Origin: Zygaena filipendulae
Lineage: Eukaryota; Arthropoda; Insecta; Lepidoptera; Zygaenidae
Assembly: GCA_907165275.2 (NCBI GenBank)
Contig: OU015651.1
Coordinates: forward strand, 3,866,501-3,930,500
Direction of reading: 5' to 3'
Length of the DNA stretch: 64,000 bases
Shown here: positions 38,901-50,900 of the stretch, piece after piece
Layout of the letters: every line of letters begins with the position of its first letter
Numbering within the stretch: position 1 is the stretch's first letter
The notes under the pieces: generated by a model
The model's database searches: none
The model's input: only the letters and a program-made list of their open reading frames with translations
Told to the model about the DNA's origin: nothing
Program-made: the position numbers and the translations under genes

Positions 38901-41900
38901 GCATTCCAAATATATTTTCGAAACGTAACCAAATAACGCTTAATAGTACATATGTTTTTGTGTGTGATGAATAGTTTTGTGTGCAAAAATCCCCCGACGA
39001 CCCTGGTTTTCATTTGTTTCCATACGAAACTGAGTTGATGTCCCTTCCATCTCTTATGTGGTCGTGCGTACCGTTGACGTGCGCGGCGAGCTGCTGCACC
39101 ACGGCGAGCGCGGCGGCGGCCAGGTCGCGCGGCGAGTACGACGCGGCGAGCGGGCTGGGCCGCGCCGCCAGCGACATCAGCCGCCGGAACAGGGTGCCCT
39201 CGGTGCCGGGGGAGCACGCGCCCCTCTCCGCGGGCACGCCTGGATCACAAGTTCATCCAGATACTGGGTGTAAGATTGAACCAGGGACTTGTGCAATCAA
39301 ATCCTAGATAACTATGAACTCTGATGAATTAAAAATAAAAACTAGATAAAAGTGTGGATTTACGCGGATGAATGATTGATGAACATTAGATTTGTCGACA
39401 CGCATAATTCTTTCTACCTCAATAATTAATTTTAGGTTTATTTTTTTAATTTGTAAAGTGAATCGGATACTGAACCACCCTCCTTCAATAAGGCCGTCGT
39501 TTAACTCTGCACTCAGTATAAAGATGCTTACCGCCGCACTCAGAGTCGACTTTAATGATTACTTAGTTAAGTATAGATTTTTATAACAAAACTGCCGCAA
39601 TCATACAAAGTTAATAAATCAATGTTAATTGGCATTTAACTAATTAGGTTACATCTCATTTAATGCCAATTAACATTAATTCACTGAACGTCTCTGATTG
39701 CGGCAGTTTTGTTTTAAAAATCTATACTTAACCAAGTAGTCATTAAAGTCGACTCTGAGTGCGGCCGTTAATCACTCAACAGCCGAAACTACTGAACCTA
39801 TAAACATCAATTTAGGACAGATAGTGGCCTTCTTCGGTGTGAAAATCCACTAAGACAGGATTTTTTTTTAAATTCAGCACAAGGATGAAAGCATGGAGGG
39901 ACAGTTAGTACCACGGTTAGTACAAATACAAATATTCTTTATTGTCACCAAAAACAAAAAAAAAAATATAAAATACTTGAACATCACACAGCAAAAGCGT
40001 GTCTGCATCATCACTTATTGCAAAAATGTCAGTTTGGAGTTCACGATCGTCTCATTACAGCGTCGGACATAAACTATAATAACACAGGCTATCTTCAACT
40101 CCTCACCAAAGTTATCCGGCGGTTGCATCAGCACTTTCCTGAGCCGCGTGCGCGTGGTCAGCAAGCCGCGCACGGCGCACAGCGTCAGCAACTCTATCTG
40201 CTGCTTCCGCAGACCGTACACGTCTATTTCGGCTGCAAGCAACGGATTCACGTTATATGAACTACAACTGGCTACAGAGTCTGACAATTGTAAAATAATA
40301 AAAGAGTCGCTGGTTTTTATGTCTATTTAAAATGTCTCGAGTCGATTCTTTCCAAAGGCACCGTAAAAGATTTCGTAGCACTATAATCTGCAGTTTTAAA
40401 CCCTAAAACGACAATAAAATAATAGTTCCACGAGGTCATTAAAACATTATATTATATTACTACAACCAGTAAATACGGACCAAGCCGAAAATCTTATTGT
40501 AATTTTGTATTGCCAAAATATGTGTCTGTCAAAGCAAGAACGAAACCATACAGATGTCATGGCAACTTGTTTTACGTACTAGAGCATAAAAAGCAGATCC
40601 AGTCCGCTTAAACTCAACATCAACAAGAACCTTAGGAGCGGAAGAAGTGAAAATAAAATCAACGCTTGACGCTGCCTAGATACACTGTGTGCATAATAAA
40701 AACAAAGATGAAGAGATATCCGTAGACAGTGGGCACTGACCGGGCAGGTGGTGCGGGTGCACGGGCGGGGCGTGCGGCCCGGCGCCCAGCAGCGCGGCGC
40801 ACACGCGCAGCGCGCTCTCGCCGCCGCCCAGCGGCTGGCTCAGCTTCTCGCTCTCCGCGCTCTGCACCGCGCTCAGCTCGCACTGATATACAACAACGTA
40901 CCACATAGCGCATCGGAAAAGCGGGGCCACATTGTGCGGATTAAACGGACGTTATGTTAGAAAAATAACTGTGCCTTATGGGTAATTTATGTGAAATCCT
41001 AATATCGTTCGAGTTTTTGCAGTTTGTCTATATAATACTACAGAAACTAAATTTACAATAGACACGGATTTTTCCTGTTCTATTCTTTGAAAAAATATTT
41101 ATTTTAAAAGCACACAAATCTCTCTAAAACAATAAATAGATATTTATACCAACACGTGCAAGTAACACACGCGTCTTGGTAGTTAATTTGAATATGATAA
41201 TTATGTGACAAAAACTATGTGCTTCCAAGAAGCGTGGGAAAACTAGTAATTTCCGCTTTATTTTTTAAACGAATGGGCATGTTGACCAATTTTTTTTTTA
41301 GTCCGTCTTGTAGATTATTAAAAAATATTGGACACGTATTTTTTCCTTTTTTTACATAATCAAAAAATAACGGCGATATATTGAGTTGAAATTTCGCGTG
41401 ACGTCACCATTCTGACAGTTTGTATGGCGGTTTTAGCGGTTAGTAACGGCACAACTCCCTCATGCGCTTTATCTCTGTATATTTTAATTTATTTGAAAAA
41501 GCATAAAATACGTGCCTATTGTTTTTTTATTTTCTAACTGACGGACAAATTTTGATTTTCAAAAGTAGTCCACATCCCCATTTTTTAAACGAAATTCTGT
41601 AAGGGGTACAGAAAACGGCATAGGGCCAGTGATCGGTGATCCCCGCCGTACCTTGGTGACAGCGCCGTCGTCATGCACCAGTGTGAGCTTGGCGCGCGGC
41701 GACAGGTGCGTGACGACCGCGAGGCGCGGCGGCGCGCCCGCGGCCACGCGCTGCCCGAGCCGCACGCGCCACTCCACGCCGCCCACCACGCCCAGCGCGC
41801 CCGCTGACATCACACACACAAACGTGCACACACACATACACACTCATTTAATACACGACGACTTCTCCCTGTGTATTGAAAACTAGCCGTCCCCCGTGTG

Positions 41901-44900
41901 GATTTCAAGATTTTCTCGGAAATTCATAATGTTACACGATCACAAACTGATGCCCCACTCCACTACAGCGCCACCTATCGGATCAAGAATATTTAATCTG
42001 TTAAATCATTAAACCAACGTAATTAGTAAATGGTGATTTCACTGTGTTACGCGATTTCCACGGAAATTCTGTGTTAAAATCAATAATCCGTTAAGACAAT
42101 TACAATAGTTTTTACGTCACAAACAGATAAACAGACCGATTATTATACAAAATTAACTCTAGGTATTACTTAATCTTTGACCAGCCGACTTTAAAAGAAT
42201 ATATATGTAGAGACAGTCCAAAATAGTTTTGTTTTATGTAAATATTTATACTCGTAGATGTTATACCTATCAAGCAGGTCTCGAGACTCGGCGGCGACGG
42301 CTTCATCGTCTGCGTCAGATCCTGGCTGCTGGCGTGAGGCCACCAATGCCAATCGCTCGTCACCTGAGCAATGACAGTAGAGAAAAAAAAATCACAAAGG
42401 TTACGAAATTTAATCACTAATCGCCATAATTCGTTCAAATTTCTTTAATAATTTTTGCTTAATACGCATACATACCCACAAATATAGAAAGATAGCGAAA
42501 CACAAATAAAAACTATGATTACCCATGACAAATATATAAAAGTGAGTTTATTTGTTACGCTTTCACGCCTTAACAGATCAACCGATCATGATGAAATGCA
42601 TAAATGTTATCAGTGGTAGAAAAAAGGACATTCGGTACTTTGTCTCCTGGAATTCCCGAAATTAAGGCGGATGAAATCGCGGAAAACAGCTATTTTAAAG
42701 AAAAAAGTTGAAAAGTAACAACTTATACAAATTGTGGTAAAATGCGAGGCTTGTGGTGCGTACAGTTTGCGCGGCGAGCTGCAGCTTGTCGAGCAGCAGC
42801 GCGGTGAGCGGCGCGTGCCACTGCGGCGCGGCGTGCAGCTGCCGCACCAGCTGCGCCAGCGCCGCGCACGCCGCGCCCGTGTAGCTCGCCGTCGCCGCTG
42901 CGCGCCATCTGTTGTCTGCGAGTCGCGACCACACACCGTGCACCGTTACGTGGAGGCTTAGCATTCAACACACTTGCTCGTTATAATATTATGGCTTTCA
43001 GTGTACGCGTTTTTTAAACACGCCTACTTTAAGAACGAAGTTCTTTTAACCGACTTCCAAAAAGGAGGAGGTTATACATTCGGCTGTATGTATGTTTTTT
43101 TTTCCGCTCGGTACGGATGGGAGCTAGGCGAAATTTTCCGTCGCGGCGTCATAGGTGTGCGCTTATTGGTATTTTTGAACGATTATTATTGTGGGGTGCT
43201 TATTGGTTTGCACCGGTTGCTCTCGTTATGAGTGGCGTTCAGTTATCAGTAGCTCGGACCAATATCTACGTAGGTATGAAATACACAAATCGAGTAGATC
43301 ACGACACTCATGCATTTTTTTTCTTTATACCAGCTGTCCCCCGCGGTTTCAATCCGCGGTAATTTCGGATTTCCCACGGTAATTCCAGAATAAACTATAC
43401 GTATAAACAGATTTTTCTTGAATCAATATATATTTATTGTTGGAAACCGCATGAAAATCCATTCAGTAGTCTTTAAGTTTATCACGTAGATACAGACAGA
43501 CAGGCATTCGCAGCGGAGGATTTTGTTGTAATTTCTGAGGTTTTAAAAAAATTATAGTTAAGTAGCTTACCGATCTCCTCCTCGTCGGCGCCGGGCGGCG
43601 GCGCGGCGTGGTGGTGGTAGTGGTGGTGGTGGCGCAGCGCAGGGTCGCCGGCGCGCGTCTCCAGCCACAGGCGGCCCAGCAGCGCGAGCAGCTGCGCGCC
43701 CACCGTGCGCCGCCACTCCGCGCCGCCGCCGTGCTCGGCCAGCACCTTGCGCAGCAACCACACCGACTGGATCTGCACACACACACACACACACACACAC
43801 ATACTGGTTGAAGCGACAAGTTTTTCATACGTAATTTATTAATGTTAGAGAAAAATCAACTAAACTAGTGAACCGTTAAAAAAAACTTATAACAACTTAT
43901 AAACAGAACAATAACAAAACAATTTATAGCAATGTTTGTTGGAAATTAAAATAAGACGGCTAACATTACATTCATACCAAATGCATTATTTTCTTGCATT
44001 TACACTATTATAATATATTATAAAATGTAGTAATACGTAGCATATACCACGTTTGCTTGGTTTCCACGACACAAGCGAACAAGTAGATCTGACTATTGTG
44101 AAGTTTAATAATTATTATTAAACGTTCGCAAAGTTATAGACTGAAAAAATAAAGAGAGAAAAAATGATAAATAACAAATATTTTAATAATGTTAAATAAT
44201 TTATAAAATAAAATCTCTATAGGTTTATAAAATAATTAAAACCAACCACTAAAAAGTAGGAACTCTGCTTTATTTGATGGAACATTACCAAATTAAGGTA
44301 GGTAGTAGAAATTGCGTTTTTTTTTAAATGGTGTAGGCGCTATATCGAGTAACTTATTATAATGCTACGTTCACACGCGCGCCGTGCAGCCCGGCGGGCT
44401 GCCTGGCGGGCTGCGCGGCATGCAGCCCGTACCGGGCCGGCGGACATTCAAGCTGTTTACACGCACGCCGTCGTGTCAGTCAGTGCCAGAATGGCGAGCA
44501 GCGAGGATCTCGGTGTTGTTGCTGCCATATCCTTTGGCTTAACTTATTTTTATTGGAAAAAGAAACAAAATTATGACCATTCCGCCATGTTGTAATATCC
44601 GATCGTAGCGACTTTCTTAGCAACGTTGAATGAAGATCCACTCGTCGCGAAAGCGCGGGACAGACTGACTGCCCGCGCGCGTGTAAACAGTCACCGGGCG
44701 CCCGCACATTCATCCTTTGAACTTTGCCAAAAAACCGACACTTGCCCGATTCGCGGCATTCACGTTCACAGGCGCGTTCACGGGCTCGGGCGTACCGTTT
44801 ACACGCTCGTGAATGTGAATGTGCACGTTGAATGTAGAGTTGAACGCACGCGTGTGAACCTACCATAAGGCGCATAGTTCGCCTTCTTATTAAAAAACTA

Positions 44901-47900
44901 ATCGAAATTTCATACTATTGACCTGGAGATATATGAGATCTTGTGTGATAGGCTTGTCCGTTGCAGATAGGATGCTGTAGCAGAGCTCGAACCACGAGTC
45001 AGTGCAGAGCGAGACGCGCATCTCAGGGCTCTGGGCGCTCGCTGGAAACACATTCATAGTCAGCTCACTACGTAAACAATTTTTTTTTATTATATTTCAT
45101 AACTGATTAAAAGGGGAAGTATTCAGTGACGTCAGCTCAAAATGATTTTTTATTGCACACTTCACCGTGCTCGTCAACACGCAGCAGTCGCCGAGGCACG
45201 AGCCCTCTCTATTTACTCTCAACGAGGCCGTCATACAGCGCGCAGCAGCAGCATTATAGATTGTAAACCAGCCAGCCCCCTTAGACAAGTTATATCTTAT
45301 AAAACTAGTTACATGTTACCTCTGAGCAGCGCGAGCGCGGTGTGGTTGTGCGGCGCGAAGGCGGTGGGCGGCGGCGCGTGGTGCGCGAGCGCCAGCGCCA
45401 GCAGCCGCCGCTGCAGCGCCGCCACGTTGCGCCGCGCCGCGCCCCCTACGCCGCCGCCCGCGCCCGCGCCCGCACCAGCGCCCGCGCCCGCGCCCGCGCA
45501 CAGCGCGCGCACCGCGCACGTGCACGCGACGCGCACCTCGCTCACCGGCCACCACTCCACGTTGTTCTCCACTAGGCACACACACACACAACATTATCAA
45601 TAATATCTACTGTCCCTATATTATATTAGCACTACTAGGTATTGCTTCAAGTAATCGAGTGTATATCGAATCGAGCTTCTTAAAGAATCACTTGCTTACA
45701 AAACATTACAATCCCCTCTCTCTCGGACCGCACTTGTGTGCTGACGTGTCTTGGAATCCGTATTTCGTTTTTTTGTATAAAAAATAATCCAATTTTATTA
45801 AAAATAATCGTGCTAAAATAATAGGAGTGCAGCAGTGACAAGGAGTGTGTTTCCGTTGGTGCACGGTTCTAAGTTTCATCTGATATCTTTGTCTGGTTCG
45901 CACGCCGTATACATAGAACGTCCCATCTCCTTCCTGCACGTGGTTGATCTCCTGCAGCTTGCCTACGCCGTCGTCGTGTAGTCGCTGTGTACGCGCTGAC
46001 TCACAAGGCCAACCCTCCTGAGCGTGTGTGCGTGCACGCTCCGTTCTGATTGGGAACCCAAACTGCCTGCAGTTTCTGCGAGCCTGGTATTGTTATTTCG
46101 ATTTACGTTGCTTATAGAAGAAAACAAGGGCACTTATTATATTAACTCTGTGGTGTGAATATATCGAATAGCACCTCTTGCGACCTGTGTTGCCCTGGTA
46201 CTGTGTGTTAAAACCTGCACCAAAATTAAACAAGATATTTATTTTACCTAGATATAGATATTGCATCTATTTTCATTAGATACCTCTTGACGACCTGTGT
46301 TGCCCTGGTATTTCTGTGTGCAAATTACCTGGAAAGTTGCGTGATAGGATGACTAACGAACCAAAAGTTAACGAATTTGACCCTAACATGTCTATATGCG
46401 TATCTGAGGACGCAAACACATCAAGGGACACAACACCTCCAGATTACGTTAATACGCGGCGCAGGGGCGCTAGTGGTGGTGAAAACATTGTCTGTAATCC
46501 CTCAGATCAGTCGCTCAATGCATTTAAGGAGGAGATGCGCCGGCTCATAACTTACTTCACAGCTTCGCAGAGGGAAGAGCTAAAATCTATGAATGACAGT
46601 CTAGGCGAAATTAAGCAAACCAACTACGATATACAGAGCTCTATTCAGATGCTTACGGAGCAAAATGCCGCCATAGACAAAAGAATCTCAACACTTGAGG
46701 ATGATACTAAGGATAACAGAGACTACATTATTCTCTTGGAAAATAAGTTGGAAAATTATGAAATTAGCAGCAGAAAATCAAATTTTGAAATAAAAAACCT
46801 GCCCCAGCTCGAAAATGAATCTAAAGAGGCCCTAATTGAATGTACCGTCCACCTGACTAAAACCATTGGGTGTGAATTGCACAACACTGACATAAAAGAC
46901 ATCTACAGGATCCGTAATAGGAAATCCCAAGTGCAAAATGGCCCTCTAATTGTAGAACTGATATCCACCTTAAAAAAAGTTGAAATTCTACACAAAGTGA
47001 AACAGTTCAATATAAAAAACAAATCGAAACTGCAGGCTAAACACTTTGGCCTTAAAAAGCAAGAAGATACTCCAGTTTACTTATCTGAGCATCTGACGGC
47101 CAGGGCAGCGCGTCTCTACTTCTTGGCTCGCGATCTCCAAAGGTCCAAAGGTTACAAATATTGCTGGACAAGTTATGGTAAAGTCTATGTCCGCCAAACA
47201 GACCAGTCACCGATTATTACCATAAACAATGAACCGCAAGTGCATCAACTAATGCTAAAGGAATGACTAATATTGTTCCTTGTAATTGGTCTTTTAGCAC
47301 TTTGCATAATCAATTCTCATATTTTTGATTTCTCTTTTTTCTCTCCTTTTGTAAACAGTCATATTTCCCTGATCATCTCCTTTTTATTGATAAACTGTTT
47401 GTTTGCTGATGTCACTCCAAAAAATAGCTACATGTCCATCCCATTTATATACAATCATACTACATACACGCGCACTCGTTATACACCTACGCTACACTTA
47501 CATCTTTCCCACTCACACACACACACAGCACACACAAATACTCCATGTCTACTAACACTACACACTCATTCACTACATACACGCTCGTTACATACAATCT
47601 CACTACCTACATTCATACGCTCTGTATATCATATCTACATTAATTGCACACTTACTAAACTAATAACACCAAGTTTACTAATGCTGAATTACCTCTTCAC
47701 ATTACCTAAAGTTCATACCTACATCTACAAATACCTATATTTCTTAACGCCTCGCTTAATCTTTAATTTAAATAAAGGATAGACACTCTGAATACAGTAC
47801 AGGATATTGACCAGATTGAAATTGCAAAATCGTATTTATGTGATGATGTTTCTCAACTAGAGAAACAAATTCAGTTGTGTAAAAACGACCTCGCTATAAT

Positions 47901-50900
47901 TAACCAAAATATTAGAAGTATTTATTGTAATTTTGACGATTTCATTACAAACTTATCCAAATTTAAGTACCAAATCGATGTGATTGTTCTTACTGAATGC
48001 ATGCTAAATCCAAACAAGCCGATACCTGTACTCCCCGATTATGAATCATATGCGACTACATATCACCTGAATCAAAATGATGGGGTTGTCATGTATGTCA
48101 AAAAAAGTATTAAACATAAAATAAAAGAAATTAAACTTACACATGCCTCTTGCTTACAGTTAGAAATACTTAATTGTACAGTTATGGGTATATACAGATC
48201 ACCTTCTAATATAAATGCAGATCTTTTTATTGACTCTCTATCAGAACACATTGAAACACTTGCTGCAATAAAAAATGATATTGTAATTACAGGTGATATC
48301 AATATAAATATTATTGAGAACCCATTGGTGTCGTATTACGAAGGTAAAAATAAGGTAAATTACTTGAATATGTTGGCTTTTCATGGGATTTTAGCAGGTC
48401 ACACCCTACCAACGAGGGCCTTAAGCTGCCTTGATCATTTTATGGTCAAAATTAACACTAAAAGGCGATTAGCAAAAATTGCAGTACTTAACACCAGCAC
48501 TACAGACCATGCAACTACTTTTCTCTCTTTGTCGAAGGTCAAGTACCAACGATCTATTTGTAAAACAAGACAGGTAACAAACTTTGATCATGCCCTTGAG
48601 CAAATGAAAAATAATAATTTTGAACATTTATTATTCTGTAAAGATCCTGAGTTCGTATTTAATTACTTGATAAATGGCCTAATAAAAGCAATTAAAGATA
48701 ATACTGTGTGTAAGACCATTCCATCAAAATGTCGAATAATTAAACCATGGATAACCCCTGGGTTGCTGAGATGCATCAGACATCGCAATAAGTTACAGTA
48801 TAATTTAAGAAAGGACCCAACTAATAAAGTAAATAAATTAATATACAATAGATATAGAAATTTTTGTAATAAATTAATTAAAAAAGTAAAAAGAAAATTT
48901 GATGCCGACTTAATAACTAACTCTATGCACAATAATAAACTTCTTTGGAAAAACGTAAAACAGATAACATATACAAGTAAAAATAACAATATTAATACTG
49001 AATTAGTTAATTTAGCCCAAACTGAAAAGGCTTCAGCTGAGCTCATAAACAGGCATTTTTCTAATATCGGCAAAGACCTTGCATCAAAGATTCAACTAAC
49101 TAATCAGGCTGTCGATAAAAGCCATTTTGCTCTTCCATCATTGCCCAACTCTTTTGTTTTACTACCTACTGATATCGAAGAGGTCTGTACCACCTTGATG
49201 AATCTTAAGTCAGATAGTGCGCCAGGTTGGGATAATATCCCTACACAATTTCTCAAACAAGCAAAAGATACCATTGTTCCTATCATAACACACGCAATGA
49301 ACCTCTGTTTTGAATTTGGAGTATTTCCGCAGCCACTGAAACAATCAGTTATAACACCAGTGTATAAGGGTGGGGACAGAGATGGTATAGTAAACTACAG
49401 ACCCATTTCTGTATTACCGGCTTTCTCCAAAATACTAGAAAAACTTATCAATAAGAGATTACTAGATTTCCTTGAAAAATATGCTATACTCTCTAATAAT
49501 CAATTTGGCTTTCGACAAGGACGATCTACCGAAGATGCAGTTACCGCTCTTAGTAATTTTGTTGTTGACAATTTAGATAAGCAGAACAAATGCATCACAG
49601 TTTTTCTGGACCTTAAGAATGCATTTGACACCGTCTCTTTCCCTATCCTTCTACACAAGCTGGAAGCTATTGGAATTAGAGGAACTCCTCTTGCCCTCTT
49701 TAAAGATTATCTTTTTAATAGGAGACAAAAAGTTAAACTCATAAACCACACCAGTGAGTACGAAGAGGTGATGTTCGGAGTACCGCAGGGTAGCATTCTT
49801 GGGCCGACACTATTCTTAATATATATAAACGACTTATGTAATCTGCAGCTCAAGAATGCTCAAATATTTACCTACGCGGATGATACTGCCGTCGTGTTCA
49901 CTGGTGATACTTGGGATACGGTGATAAGGGAGTCTGAACGAGGTCTTAGGAGTATCTGCCAGTGGTTATCACTAAACGTTCTTACCCTAAATACAAATAA
50001 AACTAATTTCATGTGCTTTAGCATCCGTAATGACACCCAACCTGGGCCAAATTGCAAGCTGCAAATTCACGCTTGTGATGGTGACTCTTTGGCGGATACC
50101 TGTAATTGTCCATTTATTCAGAAAGTCGAACAGACAAAATATCTTGGGGTTTTACTGGATTTCCGCCTTTCGTGGCACCCTCACCTCGACTACATGATGC
50201 AACGAGTAAGAAAATTGACCTGGGTTTTTAAAACTCTACGGCACGTGGTACCTGCCATGTCTCACTCTGAAATAGACCCCAAAATGCCCCATAATGACCT
50301 CCTAAGGACTATATATATATCGTTGGTACAGTCAGTACTGGCGTACTGCATATCAGTCTGGGGTGGCGCCACGAAGGTAAAATTCCTTGAGCTGGAGCGA
50401 TCACAACGAAGTCTACTAAAAACTATGTATTTCAAAAAACGAAGATTCCCCACAGATAGTTTATATAAGATAGCAAATGTGCCGTCGCTAAGGAAATTGT
50501 ATATAACAAATGCAGTTATAAGAAAACATAAATCTATACCGTATGACCCTGGAATAATTAGTAAAAGACGCAAGGACATAGTCGCTAATGTACCGTTGGT
50601 AAAAACTACTTTTGCCGACAGACAGTTCACCAAGCGCGCAGCTAAACTTTACAACACTATCAATAAAGAGCTACACATATACTCGAAACCATCTTACGAA
50701 TGTAAAAAGTTACTAATCAAGTGGCTGGAACCAAAATCCGCCGAGCAAATTGAGGAGCTGGTGAGCAGCTGGTAGTGCATGCACTAGCTTGTTACTGATC
50801 CCAAGATGCTGAACATCATAGGGCTGGCTTCTCTTCAGCTCCTCACTTAAACTTACTCTCTTCACGTACAATGGGTAAATGTCCGTTTTTCTGGCAACAG

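Noticed and set aside
42764..42936. Arg-rich reading of HERC2 exon starting at the outer acceptor (42908)
   Set aside because: The outer AG gives a frame of almost pure Arg/Ser; the inner acceptor GCGCAG restores phase with both neighbours.
45142..45603. 153-codon plus-strand ORF
   Set aside because: Antisense shadow of HERC2 exon 45320-45571 and its Ala-Gly repeat.
46349..47266. Endogenous baculovirus gene (FP25K-like)
   Set aside because: The FP-like protein is followed by a matching LINE ORF2, an A-rich tail and a target duplication, so it is ORF1 of a retrotransposon.
47273..47782. 169-codon frame between LINE ORF1 and ORF2
   Set aside because: No ATG, low-complexity (CA)n and pyrimidine-rich sequence, out of frame with ORF2; better seen as a spacer.
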